Source: Acanthochromis polyacanthus (Eukaryota; Chordata; Actinopteri; Pomacentridae). Taken from it: a stretch of 64,000 nt of DNA. Of this stretch, positions 38,651-51,130 are shown one piece after another. The notes beneath the pieces are model-generated. The model saw nothing but the letters and a program-made list of their open reading frames with translations. It had not been told where the DNA came from and made no database searches. Made by a program: the position numbers and the translations under genes. How positions within the stretch are numbered: position 1 is the first letter of the stretch; each line of letters begins with the position of its first letter. Location of the stretch: contig NC_067115.1 in the NCBI RefSeq assembly GCF_021347895.1, forward strand, positions 11,556,064 through 11,620,063, in the 5' to 3' direction.

Positions 38651-40409
38651 TGAAGTGGTGGTGGTACCAACATATTACTTTCTGCATAGTGGAATATTTT
38701 TCATACTTGTTTTTTTTCTTCTTTTTTTTTTTGCTTCTAAGATATCTATGTACCTTTTGTACCACCTGTCATGAGCAATCTCAAATCTTCCCTCTCAGTT
38801 TGTGTTTTATTTTTTTCCTTTTTTGGTCAATTCTGCCTCTGACTCGGCTGCTGGTTTATTTGTGACTGATGACTCACTAGTGGGGCAGAAAACAAGTTTC
38901 TCCTTTCTGTACAGCCTGTGCCCAAACACATTGTACCAATGCAATGCTCAAGCCCCATTCCAAAATTGTCTTGGCTGTATAACACACACACAGCACTGCA
39001 TAATGTCAGTGCTCCATTTAAAAACAACAGACCTGCTGCAGACATGAGAGTAAACAGGGGGAAAGTTTTGTGATGCTTGAATCTTTAGAGTAGGCCACTG
39101 TGATTTATTAGCTCTGTCTTGGTGTATACACATGCGTGTAAATGTGTGTGTGTTAGTAAACAAGGTTGCGCTCTACTTCTAAAGTCATGGCACCAGCCGT
39201 CCATTAATATCCATCCAAGGCTTTCGTTGGAATCACACAGATGCGCACCTTAACACTCACTTTGAAATTCCTCCAGTCGTCCCTAAAACATAGATTGTCT
39301 CATGCTATTATGTAATGCCTGCTATTTTGGGGTTCAAAGGACTGGGTTAATTTTTCTCATGGTAATTTTGGAAGTTGTGATGTGTGAAATCTACTTGAGC
39401 TGTTTTGTAAATCAAATTCTGCACAGGCTTCTGTAAACACTGATAAGAGATAAGAGCAGGGGCTGTGTTGTGTGCATGTGTGTGTGTGAGTGATCGAGAG
39501 AGACACAGAGAGGGAGTTGCTTTTAAAAATGACTTTAATTGATTGCCCTCTTTCCTGTAGCAAACTGCTGTCAGATATTGGATGGGGACTGGAAATGGTG
39601 TAGTGGTCTTTTAATCTGTCTGTCTTTCCTCTTTTCTGGAGTTCACAGGGTATGCAGGATGATTAAATCCACATCTGTTGTGGACAAAATTTTCAAGTAA
39701 ACAAGCCATATGCTTATGTGATATGTTGAGCTCACCACAACTTAGTTCTTGTTTTCTTAGGTTTGGTCATCATTCGTATCTGAAGCTGTAAGATGATCAG
39801 AGAGGATTCAAACAACACCCCAGGATAGCCAAAACCATCTGGAAGGAAATAAAATGAAGGTGAAGGGTATAATCGTTATCCAATCTGTCAGTTGTAAACA
39901 TCCATCATAGTTTCCACTGATGGATGTGGCTCAGCTTGGACATACAGTACCTACTGCAGTTTGAGGAAACTGCTCCTGTGGAATAAGGAATTTTACCTTA
40001 AAATAAAGTTGTTCAGATAGTCTAGCTAAACTTAAAGTTTGACTTCATATAACAGCCATTTCCACCAGATCTCAGAACTGTATGACAGGATTAAGTCAGA
40101 TACATAGATAGACTGTATATTCAAAGATATCCCATACCAGCTTGTGGGATGTATCTCTGCTGCCGCCATGCTGCACTGGGGATCTGGGCGGCTCAAATAA
40201 TAGAAAACTGTTATGTTGGTTTAGAATTCTAGTGAAAGAATTGCCAAAAGAACATTTTACTCTTCCAAACATGTTGGGTATGCCATATCACAGCGATTAT
40301 CTCTTAAGCTAGCAAAAAGTGACTAGTGACTGTTGATACTCACTCACACTGATAAAGCATATGCAGGTCCTGTAGTGCTACCAAAACCGCTCTGAGCTGT
40401 CCAGGTATC
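38651..40409. other. No gene or recognised repeat seen
   Basis: Contains T-rich runs at 38709-38732 and a CA/GT patch at 39467-39488. Short frames only. Confidence 0.5.
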
Positions 40410-40715
40410 GACATGGGATCTCTGGGGGTGTCCTGTGGTGTCTGGCACTGGGACATCAACAGTGGGTCTTTTGTCCAGTGGGTTGCAGAGTGGGACATCA
40501 GTGGATCAAGCTTGTTCCGGCACAGTTTGGAGATTGGTTCCGCTTCAGTTTTTGCATTGTTGAAAGGAGTATTGTCTTGCTGAGGGAAGTTGCTGTCATG
40601 GCGTTAGAATGGGTGGGCTTGGCCGGCGACATTTTAGGTGATACATGTAAAAGTATCGTTCACACAAATGTTAAGACCCAAGTTTTCCCAGCAGGGCTCT
40701 GTGCATTCTAATGAG
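40410..40715 (-). pseudogene. Tc1-like transposase fragment, very diverged
   Basis: The plus strand carries, in order, 'tgtggtgtctggcactggga', 'gtgggacatcagtggatcaa' (reverse of the DVL-x-K-Q region), 'gtattgtcttgctgaggga' (reverse of FQQD-N-like), 'gctgtcatggcgttagaat', then 'taagacccaagttttcccag' (reverse of WETLG). This is the order of the minus-strand Tc1 family seen at 27.6 kb. Frameshifts are frequent. No ends were recognised. Confidence 0.6.
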
Positions 40716-40939
40716 AAAGCCAATGTCATTCAACTGTCCTGTCAGTAGTTTAAATGTTGCGGCTGATCAGTGTATCTACCTGCAAATAGAGTGCTCTCTA
40801 AAATCAACTGCATGAACAAACAAGATGTGAAAAACAACCCCTTTCTTGTTTGGTTTCAAAAGTCCTCACTGGAAATATTCACACAAATCTAGCCTCTCAT
40901 TAAAGTAGCATGCCTGAAAGAAACATTCAATTATTGTCA
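40716..40939. other. Short unassigned spacer
   Basis: AT-rich, no recognised content. Confidence 0.5.
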
Positions 40940-42002
40940 TGAAACATGTTTTTTTCCTCATAAGTATGTCTACCACAATTACTGGCATCTTTTCTTTTAA
41001 TATTTTGGGCAGCCTTCTTTTGCCAAGACAACAGCACTAAGTCTCCTCTAATGTGTAATGAGGATGGTGAACACATGGCATGGGATCTGAGGCCATTCCT
41101 CCATACAAATCTCTCTAGGTCTTTCAGATTCTGGAGTAGATGCTTGTGGACTCTCCTTGTCTCGTTTCCTCATTGATTTTTGTGGGATTTCGGTCTTGGG
41201 ACTATGATGGTCTTAATGAAACCTTTATTTGGCAGTTGTAAACCACTTTTGTGTAGATTTTGAGGTGTTCTTCAGATCATTCTCCTGCATGAAGGTCCAG
41301 CCATGATCTGTTTAGAGTTTCCTGGCAGAGGCTGTTAGATTTTCAGTAAATATCTGCTGGTATTTGATGTCGTCCATGGTATCATGTATCCCCACAAGAC
41401 ATCCAGGGTCTCTGGAAAAGGAAAAGCCCCACAAGACTACAGTAAGCATGAGGTGCTCTTCTTTCTGTCTACAATAAACTCCCCGTAGATGTTGGTCTCA
41501 TCTGAACATGTAACCTAGTCCCACTGGATATCTAAGTAATGTTTGGCAATTTGTAGCCATTTTAATTTGTTGCTGAGTGAGAACAGTTACTTTTTTTCTG
41601 GCAATCCTGTTAAACAATTTGTGGTGATGTTAGTGGCATCTCACGGCAGTTTGGGAGACTTTCAGTGCCTGAGACTCTACTAAGGTTTATAATTATCCAG
41701 CTGCCATCATTAGAGATTTTTTTCCCCCGTCGAACTATCTTCTTCATTTAACATGCATCAATGTAAATGCAAGTCTTCTTCCAGATTGATTCCTAACATT
41801 GCCTCTTGGTTGTAACTTTGTAAATATTTTTCTGATTGTGGAAATGAGTATTTGCAAATGTTTTGAGATGTTGTTGTTGTTTTTTTTAAGTTTCCATTTC
41901 TTGATTAATGGAGTTAAAAAACTTTTTGTTGCACATTGTGTTCTTGGGTCTTTTCCATGGAGACAAATGACTAAGGCAATTTGGCCTGTCTCACCTCATA
42001 TT
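40940..42002 (-). pseudogene. Tc1-like transposon, transposase part, split by LINE insertion
   Basis: On the plus strand the order is that of a reversed fish Tc1-like gene. 'gccttcttttgccaagacaa' (C-terminal LAKx-G-like) is followed by 'atctgaggccattcctccat', 'ttcagatcattctcctgcat' (reverse of QxxND), 'cacaagactacagtaagcat', 'catctgaacatgtaacctag' (reverse of WSDE), and 'ttttccatggagacaaatga' at the N-terminus. Multiple stops and frameshifts are present. The element is interrupted at about 42002 by a minus-strand LINE, and its other terminal piece lies at 44690-44944. Confidence 0.82.
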
Positions 42003-43010
42003 AAGCCAAGACAAATCAAATTATTTATAAAGCACCAAAAACAACAGGAGATGAACTAAAATGCTGTATAATTAAAAGCATCAACCCATTAGACACAGTA
42101 CAACACAACAAATGTAATGAAAATACAATAAAAGTAATAAAAACAAACTATATAACACAATAGGGATGAAGTCAAAGTGTCAAGCTCTACTTGAATCAAG
42201 TTCAAGAGAAAAAGTGGGTGTTCAACAGTCACTTGAAAGTCTTTAAAGTCTGAGCTGTTCTCACATGAAAAGGTAAACTGCTCCAGAGATTAGAAGCAGC
42301 CACTGTGGCTCAATTGCCGGTGAACAGATTTTGAAACACCCAAGAGCATCTAGTTGGTTGCCCTCAGTTCTCTAACTGGGGAATAAAGTTGTAAGATTTC
42401 TGCTTGTGCCAACTAATTAAAACCATATAAACAAACAATGAAGCAAATTTACTTTAAATAAATTCTGAAAAGTCCAGTTGTGATCACACTTCCTTTTGAC
42501 TGTCAAAAGACTAACAGCTGCTTTTTTTTGCACCAGCTGTGGACTGCTTCACACCCACATAAAAGTAATTACAGTAGTCTCACTATTTAGTGAGTAAGGC
42601 ACGGATAGCTTTTTCAAAGACTTTAGGACAGAGATCGGCCTTCACTTTGGCTAGAAGACCGGTTTTGACCACTGAGATTATCTGTCTTTCACATTTGAAG
42701 GAGCTATCACGGGTCATTACAAAAGATTTCTTGTTTGGTGAGAGCCAGGACAGCCATCAGGGTCATTCAAAAGGTCTGTTGGATCAAACATACCAATTTC
42801 AGTCGGTACTTTAAATATTTAGGAGCAGATAGACTTCTGTGTTGTCAGCAAAACTGTTAAAAAAAAAAAAAGAAGTTGTCTTAAATATGGACTCTAAAAG
42901 CAGCGTTTACAAAGAAAAAAAAAGAAAAACAGGATTTGGCCCAAGATGGAGCCTTGAGGGACCTCACACGTAAGTGGGACTGCAGTTGAAGACCGATCAC
43001 CTAAGTGAAT
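42003..43010 (-). mobile_element. CR1/L2/Rex1-group LINE, 3' half, decayed
   Basis: On the minus strand a frame near 42975-42935 reads LTCEVPQGSIL (RT motif). About 100 bp on, FADNTEVYLL stands where YADDTQxYL is expected. Then VTRDSSFKCERQI, SVVKTGLL and DYCNYFYVGV follow, and finally LWSSLPFHVRTAQTLKTFK. This is the motif order of L2/Rex1-type reverse transcriptases and their C-terminal tail. The second Asp of the YADD box is Asn and the part between the RT core and VTRDSS is shortened, so the copy is dead. Its 3' end, 'gctttataaataatttgatt', faces left at 42003 and lies inside a Tc1-like element. Confidence 0.82.
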
Positions 43011-44689
43011 CGAGATGATCCTATGGCCAGATAAGACAGAGAGCAGTACCTGTGATGCCTACGCACTGCTTAAAATGTGACACAAGGAGATGCTGATCCA
43101 CAGTGCCCAAAGCAGTGTACTCCAAAACCCAATGGTGGGATTGATATGTTGTAAAAACAACCATCAGATTTCCAACCTCTTGACAATCAGCAAACTAATC
43201 ATCTGTGACATGGTGTTGTTTAAGAAAAAATACTCAGATCAGAGCTCATGTTATGATGTTTCATCAAAATTCCTTTTTCTACATAATAAACATTTACCTT
43301 TCAGAAAACACAAAATTCTGTGCTCCTTGACTCAACTAAAAAGTCATGCATGACTCCGCTGTGACCAACAGTCAGATGACCAAATTTCAGCAACTTTTCA
43401 CCTGAACTGCATGCTTTCTTTACAGAGCAGATAGGTGGAAAGTAAGAAAACAAATTTAAAATGTAAGTAGTAAAATATCTGTAGTTTGTAGAGGTATCAC
43501 TTATTTTGTCAGCCTTGGTATGACACCTGTAGGCACTTGGGAAAATCATCACGCTTCAGACAGAAAAGATAATTTGGATGTGGGCCTGAAGTTATGCAGA
43601 ACAACTCTATTTTTAAAAATGTATTAATATTTATCAATTTTATTTTTTGTATGATGTTGTATAATAGTGTGTTCAAGAGTGGCTTAGGCACAAACTGATG
43701 TTAGAAATGTATTTATTAATGAAAGAATGCTCTACAACATTAACTGTCCTTGAAGCGAGAGCTCTGTCGATGAGACTATGTGTAGGTCATAAATGAAACC
43801 GGTGCATACAACTGTGAGTATTGGAGGAACAAAAAGAACTCAAGTGAAGTGACTGGATAAAGCAATGCAAAAATCTTGTCAACAAAGATCTTTAAGAAAA
43901 TGTTTACAGAGTGCAGGTGTGGCCACAATACCAGCTATGTCCCAGTGTTCAATAATGCAATGAAGCTAATACAAAGAAACTGAGGCATATGAGTGTTGCA
44001 TAAAACAATGTTAGATTATTACTCTGTTTCAAACAACTCTCTGATATTTTGATGAGAAACTTCAAATCTGTAGGATTCCCAACGAGACTTGAAGGTTATC
44101 CTACCTCCACTTTCTCTCAGTCCATCTGCATTCCTGTCTGAGAGCACCAGTGGTATCATTCAGCCAGGGCTTCGATCTTGGTTTAGAGCGTTTACTCCTG
44201 GCTAGAGCAACAGAGTCTAGGATATTAGTTTAAGTGGAGTTAAACAAGATGGCAAGCTCCTCAGCACTCAGATCACAGCAGCCATACAAGGCACAGAGTC
44301 TTTTAAAGCAAGAGAAAACTGTAGCCTTGTATAAGGGTTAAATGCATGGTGTGCTACAAGTACAGACAGATGTTTTTACACTGGAACAATGAATAAAACA
44401 GGGAGATGATCTATTATACATACAGTATGTCAAAAATGCAATAAGACACAGCGTCAGATGTAGGGTATGTTCCTTTTCACATACCTCACCAGTCAAATCT
44501 ATTTAAAAACTGTTTGACCAATGGTCTGGTTTTGCAGCAAACATGTATGTTAAAATCAGAAACAGCTGAGAAATTATTATAGTGTAAAATATTTCCACCC
44601 AAGAATTGTATAAATCCCCATATAAAATCCTGATTAAATGAGTCAATTTAAAGCCCAATGAAATAGGTAAAATTAATGTTGTTAAATAT
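43011..44689. other. Unresolved, probably 5' remainder of the LINE insertion
   Basis: The segment lies between recognisable LINE motifs and the right piece of the split Tc1-like element, so it is probably inserted or flanking repeat DNA. The phrase 'tccatctgcattcctgtctg' near 44121, followed by 'agccagggcttcgatcttgg', recalls a dispersed fish repeat. No protein motif was recognised. Confidence 0.4.
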
Positions 44690-44944
44690 GACTTGAAATA
44701 TGCTTTTAGGTAGATTTAAATCATAAGGTTATATAGAGGTGCCAATATTTTTGGCATGCATGCTTTGGAGAAAAACAAAAAAATATGTATTGAATGTCAA
44801 CATTTTTTTCAACAGTGTCTCTTGACTAAAAAGGTTAGATTTTTGGAAAGATTTTTGACTAAAAGGCCAATCTGATAAACCCTTCTTTTGACAGCCTGTT
44901 TTGCTGATATTCTCTAACGGTGCCAATAATTTGGGAGGGACTGT
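44690..44944 (-). mobile_element. Terminal piece of the split Tc1-like element
   Basis: Contains 'gaggtgccaatatttttggc' and ends 'acggtgccaataatttggga' plus 'gggactg'. The two 'ggtgccaata' copies about 170 bp apart match the internal and terminal inverted-repeat sites of the Tc1 family whose transposase is at 40940-42002. The family's opposite end at about 40930-40990 carries a diverged 'ccacaattactggcat'. Confidence 0.75.
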
Positions 44945-47900
44945 AGCTACAGTTGATACAAACTATCTGCCAAGCTTAAGTAACTCTCAGATAAAGAAAC
45001 AAACTTTACATTTGTGTTAAGATAGTTATCAGGAAGATGCACTGAAAGAATTTTTGTGAGTTAGTGTGTTTAGTAGTCTTGAAGTATGTAAAGTAGCATT
45101 GCTTCGGGGTTATTAGAGGAGACTGCCTCTGCCTTGACTTTGTGAGTGGAAATGTAAATGCTATAGTGAATCTGTAGCTTGAGGCTGTCCCCAGGCTCAT
45201 GTGAGGATGTGCCTGTATGACAGGAGCGAACCAGAGCAAAATCACTTGTTTGATGTTGCTCCTATGAAAAGCAGTTTTTTGTTGTTTTTTTGTACAGTTT
45301 GAGATTAGGGATTTGTTTATGGTGTTCATCTCTCTTGTAGAAACGTACAGCTGTGAGTAATTTCCCTGGTGATTAGATGTTTTTTGGGGTTTTTTTTGGT
45401 AATCAAGGTTTCTTAAAATGTAAATGAACAAAAATATGTTTGGGGAAAATTATTTCCAGGTAATGTATGCATCATTTAGAACCCCTGGATGTACTGAGAG
45501 CATTAGCAAACAGACCAAAACAAACTTGTGCGCCGGCCACACACCTCTCTTCAGGTTTCACTTGCCAACAGAAAAGCCGTGTGCATGATAGTCAATAAAG
45601 AACTATTCAGCCACAACCACTGCCATGGACACATATGGAGGGAACTGTGAATCGAAACAGAACCGAACAGAGCAATGGTTATTGATGACAAGACAGAGAA
45701 CGGTAGGAGAGCTGCGAAACAGCAGTCACGACTATTACTGAGCTGAAATTTTTATGAGTGCACGTAAATAACATAAATAAAATACTTTGTATTTATATTC
45801 TTAATTTTTATTACTATGTGTTTATGTATTTATTCATTCAGTCATTTGGCTATGGCTTAATGTTTCGGCTTACAATTTAGTGATGTGGAAGGTCATTCTA
45901 AGTTGGGTTTTTTTTGCAAATGCTGGGTGGGCCAATAGTTTCAAAGGGAGGCACTCACATGCACTAACACACAAAGAAGGAATATGACTTAAGTCTCTAC
46001 TTAATCTACTATATGTCTATATAGCAGATAGTTGGTTTTTTTGCATTCAAGTTGTTCGTCGGTCTTTTTTAAATTAGCTGCCAAAAATTCTAAGTGACAA
46101 TATATAATGGAATCAGTTTTACAGTGCTTTAAAACAGGAGTAAAAACTATCATTCTAAAAATGTTGCTGTCGCTCCCTACAAAATACATCATAAATATAC
46201 AATAAATATTGTATCTTGGCATGGAAATGTCTTAAATCATGCTCAATATGTGAGTGATATATATGTGGCAATTGTAACGACTTCAACAGGTGATAAGTAA
46301 AAAATTCTGCAAACTGTGGTTGTGATTGTTTTAGCCGTGGGAAAACAATATATCTTGATGGGTATGCACACATTACAAGTTGTTGCTGGACTTGATTGAC
46401 CAGTAGACTTGTATGACCAGTGCAACCGCATTGGCACATCACTGCAATAAACAGCAATGAAGTCAATGTGTATGTATCTATGTAATCTCTGTGGTCAGAT
46501 AAGAAAATCAATACCACTCTCATAGCTGGTTGTAGAATATAAGGCAACAGCCAGCAGCTATTTGGCTGAGTTAAGCATTAAAACTGAAAATGGCTTGCCT
46601 AGCTCAGCCCAAAGGTCTAAGTGCTTGTCCAGGTATGTGTCTACTGGTAACTGTATAGCTCACTAATTAACATGCTATAGCATGTTTAGCTCCACTCAGA
46701 CCAGTTGCCGGGCAACCTGTAAAGGTGTCCAGATTGCAAGAAGTTTTGGTTATGTCCAGGAAACAGTCAGGCACATAAAAATAAAAGGTGAAAAGGTTAA
46801 GTGCCAATTTTTACACTCTGTTGCCGTGCGGGTTTAAGGAACAAAAATCAACATTGTAATTGTGAGCTGGTCAACGTATAGGGTGCAGCATGAGCAGCAC
46901 ATTAGCAGCAGCTACTTTGCTGCATCTACGTAGTCTATCTATAGGAAGCGCTCAGTGCAGTATTGAGCTGTGGGTCACTGATGGTTCAGAGGTAGTCAGA
47001 GCCCAACACAGAATTGCTGTAGTTGAGCGTGTAAAGCAAAGGAAAGTAGTTGAAGCATTTTAGAGTTGAAGCATAAAAATATACTTCAGGGTACATTTAT
47101 AGGGGTACAGCATAAGTAACACATGAGCGGGCCAGAGAAGATGTGTGTGTATGCGTGTGTGTTTCTACATTAAACGTAATAGTAAAGTGGATCCTGTTCA
47201 GTATTTGTATAGTATTAGGAAGACAGCATGACTTCAGCAGCAAGCATACCGGTCTGCTCAATTACTCAGTGTGAGTCCCTTAGGTCTGAGTTTATACATT
47301 AATACTCAGTCATTCATTAGTGTAAGCAGCATGTCTGGATATAATCCCCTCTCTCTAGTGTTTTCTCTTTTTTCCTTTTTTTCTTTTTCTTTTTATTATC
47401 ACCAGCTCCGTATCACTTTCTCTGGCACTAATGTTCAGGTAGTAGGTATCAGCAAATAGAATTTTTTCCTTATTTCTCATATCAACACAGAGCAATAGAA
47501 GATTAAGTGTATTTCTCTGGCTAGTACTCAGTGCCGAGCTTCAGCTGAAGAAGTCGCTGTGTGCTTCTGAGAGCATTTTCCTGAAAATGACTGTAATAGA
47601 AGTAGTTTTAGCTTAAACCTAGAATAGATATGCTGCATTGCCTTATGATTATTGCAGCTGTTGTTTGGCATTAAAAATGTCAATGAACAACCGATAAAAC
47701 AGAAGTATGAAAACATTTTTAATTAAAGTGAAAGTTATGTTATGTAACCTTAGCAACCATGACTGCACAGCATTAAACTCACTGCCCCTAATTACATGAA
47801 CGCTATGAATACTGTTGGAAAAATGTGAATATTATTTCTCTGTCCTCTGCACTATTTTATGACACTAAGTAATCCCCTCTACATTCCTACCACTGTAATA

Positions 47901-48909
47901 ACAAGGGAGAAAAACTGGCCTCGGCAGTGCAACATCAGGCCACAGCAGACTTTTCTCCAACTAGAAATCTTCACAAAAAAGGGGTAATTCCGAGGGAGCA
48001 AACACTTTTCTTGATTTTGCTTGCTATGGCTGAGAATTCAATAGGGCAGTCATCGGTAAAACCCATCCAATGTTCACATTTTTAATAGAAATATGTAATG
48101 ATTTCACATTAAATTGCAGATATTAAAGATCACAGGAATTCCAAAGCTTTGTGTGTTTGATTCAGTCAAACCACTATGTGCAATGCTGCATCAATGAGTA
48201 GAACTACTTTATGTCAAGACTGGGTTTGAAGCCCTTTTCAGTCAAAACATGAAATGCATAACTTCATCCACTTGCCAAGTGTCTTAATTTCTTTGACATT
48301 CACACAAAGGTGTTTTTGATGTTAGTGTTTTTTATGTTAGTGTTCCTTACGGCTTCATTCAGACATGAGAGGATGTATAATATTCTGTACCTGGTGAGCA
48401 AGCGGGAACAGAGCGAACCAAAGACACATTTGCTTTGCAAACTTTTCTGATAGTTTAATTTAAGTAACCATTTGAGGCTCAAAGAGATCAAATTATCCAA
48501 TGTTTTGCTCAAAGAAATCAAAGGTTTAAAGTTATAATTGAATTTGCTCACATGCTGCATTTCGCTAGATAGGAGTATATTCATCCATAATTTGTACTGC
48601 TGGCAAGTAAAAATATAGACAGTGGTTGTACAAGCATTTTTGTTGCACTGCAAGAGGAAAATGGTTTTATACAATGAGAATGATCATCTCAGGAACTTAA
48701 AACATGTTGTTCATAGTTGATTTAAAATGGCCATATTTACTTTGACTGTATGAGATAAATGTTTCATTACATGTTATTGCTGCATCCATTCAGTTAATCT
48801 GCACAATGATATTATGATACAGTACAAAGCACCTGTCCAAGATTTATCTAAATCCCTGCTGGTGAAAGTGCTGTATGATTAATTCAGACTTAAAGACAAT
48901 ACTTAATCT
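44945..48909. other. No gene or confidently recognised repeat
   Basis: AT-rich DNA with several chance frames of 120-140 codons on the minus strand (45006-45431, 46155-46547, 48300-48674). All are Ser/Leu/Ile/Lys-rich without domains. A 'cattttagcatg'-type patch is near 46670. Confidence 0.45.
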
Positions 48910-49362
48910 ATATAACTAATGCAACGTTCTGGGTTGGCGTTTTAGGGCAACCGTCATTCTGCTTTCAATAGGACACGAGTCAAAGCACACACCCAGGCTC
49001 TGTAAGGATTATTTGACAATACCCTGCTGGCCTCCACAATCACACAACGTAAAGCCAGCTGAGATGCTTTGGGATCAGTTGCACTGCAGAGGGAAGGAAA
49101 AGTGGCAAACAAGTGATCAGGGTCTGTGGGAACTCTGGAACTAGTTCAATTAGTTGACTTTGAGAATACAAGTGTGCAAAGCAAAAGATAGCTACTTTTA
49201 AGTATCTACCATTTCTGTTTTTTTTTTTAGACATATTTTTTGCTTACCGCATGGATCCAAATGTGCTGTTTCACAATTTCAGTGTTTGGGTCTGTTTAGT
49301 ACTGTAGAAAACAAAAAACATAATGAAAGACTCTTTAATGGTGAGCAATTTTTTGACTGTTT
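48910..49362 (+). pseudogene. Tc1-like transposon, 3' third, broken
   Basis: The order is 'ggttggcgttttag', 'gctttcaataggacacgagt' (QQDN-DPK region), 'caggctctgtaaggattatt', 'ctggcctccacaatcacaca' (WPPQSPD region), 'gatgctttgggatcagttg', 'gtgggaactctgg' and 'caagtgtgcaaagcaaaaga'. This is the C-terminal part of the Tc1 family whose N-terminal part is at 37750-38650. A diverged inverted-repeat end may lie at 49320-49362. It has frameshifts and stops. Its divergence seems greater than that of the 5' part at 37.8 kb. Confidence 0.75.
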
Positions 49363-50749
49363 TTCAGTGTTGCTATATACGATGTTATGAAATGATATAA
49401 ATCACCTATCCGAGCCAACATCCTTCATCCATCGGGGCAGAAAAGCCAACAGTAACAGTTAGTAATTACTGGTGGCAAAGTGACGATGACAAATAAGGCA
49501 ATAAAGTGTTCAAAGACGAAAGGCACAATATGTGTGATTTGGAGCAGGAAAATGTCATTAATAGCAGCCAAAACAAATCTGATGTGGAAAGGATACAGTT
49601 GAGTACTGACTTCTTTAACAGAGAGTGAAATCACACTCCCTTGATGTTTGTTGTAATCTGAACACCTGTGTTCACTCTTTTGGTGGCTGGTCTGGCCATA
49701 TGTGTTCGTGCATGTTCGTGCACATTGGTGCATGTCAGTCCCTCCCATTGAAACTGTTGGTCCACCACGTATTAATAAACAGACCAAGGGAAATCTCCTA
49801 CACCTATTTGTAAAAATGAAAGTGCAGTCCAAATATTAAGCCAGTGCTCCAAAAACCAAGATACCTAAAAGCAAAACGTTTCACTCATGTTATCTAATTT
49901 ATGTGCTCTTATTTTATTTAATGTGGTGTAAGGGTATCTACTGATGGCTGTAACAAGTTGTTGTCAACTCTTTATGTCTATTCAGTGTATTTTTAAGTGT
50001 TAGTTTGGGATGATCTTGCGTACATAAAGTGAGGAGAGAGGTGTGGCCAATACTTGTCGTGCTTTTCGTGCTTTGCTTTTCGTTTGAGATGCTGGTGCTG
50101 CAGCAACATCCAGTGGTTCTGAATGTCATGTACAGCCCCTTTAATGTGAAAATTCAGATGGCCCCATTGAAAATTAATGGCAAAAAAGAAACACTTGATT
50201 GGTTAGCATCAGTTCCAGTGACTGAAATTCCTTTATGCATTCTATGGTGCATTTACCTGGCATTAAGGAACAGACTGGATCATCGAGTTTGTTATGTTTC
50301 TCTATAAAGCTTTACATCCTGCTTTGCCTCTTTGGTAGGGATGGGACATCAAGAAAAGAAAGAGATAGGTCAGCATTACTTAACACAGCCATTTAAATGC
50401 ACATTCTGTCTCAGTCTCTCATAAATACACACATAAGACCCACAAGGCACATGCACACATACACGTTAATATATTCCCTCACATCACCACATACAGTGTT
50501 TTGTCTTGTCTGCCATAACTTTTAGAAATAATCCTTTGACGATGGCCGTGTGTGTGCGTCTGATTGAGTGTGCTCGTGTTTGCATGTGCGTACACGTGCA
50601 CAAATATAAGCGTGTGTCCTCGCATATTGTGAATCCTCTGTCAGCACATCGTGTCAGGGGCTGGCTAGGGCTTTCAGAAATGCAGGCACAAGCATATCTT
50701 ATTTGGATTATGTATAAAACACTGATCGAGGCCGTCTGCTTGCATCAAT
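49363..50749. other. No gene or recognised repeat seen
   Basis: A plus-strand frame of 92 codons (50029-50307) begins with a hydrophobic stretch but has no recognised domain and sits in repeat-poor AT-rich DNA. CA-rich patch at 50420-50470. Confidence 0.45.
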
Positions 50750-51130
50750 CAGGAGGGCGAGCGGAAGAGACAGAGGGAGGCAAAAAGAGAGGGGGGAAGA
50801 GCAATTGATGGGGTGTGTGAGCCTGTGGGGTGACACTAGAAGAGAAAGTGAAAGTGTAAGGGCAGAGCTGCCTGAATATCTACAAGTACAGAACCGTTTA
50901 AATATGCAGAGGGGAAGGCTAGATTGGTGGAGAGACAGGAGTTTAAGATTCAAAGAGAGAGCGAAGAGAAAAGAATAGGGAGATTAACAAAGGTAGGGTG
51001 GTGCATGAGAAATGATATACAGAGCGGTGGATCTATCAGAGAAATAGAGGGGGATGAAAGCAGGAAGAGGGAGACACAGAGCGATGGGAGAGGGGGATGG
51101 TGGAGGAAGGGAGGAAGGGATGGGAGGGGT
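50750..51130. repeat. Purine-rich (GA) low-complexity tract
   Basis: The plus strand is strongly G+A biased, with runs such as 'gagggaggcaaaaagagagg' and 'ggaggaagggaggaaggga'. Frames here on either strand reflect composition only. Confidence 0.75.

Noticed and set aside
50029..50307. Plus-strand frame with a hydrophobic N-terminus
   Set aside because: The hydrophobic start resembles a signal or membrane segment, but there is no domain, no conserved context and no splice support.
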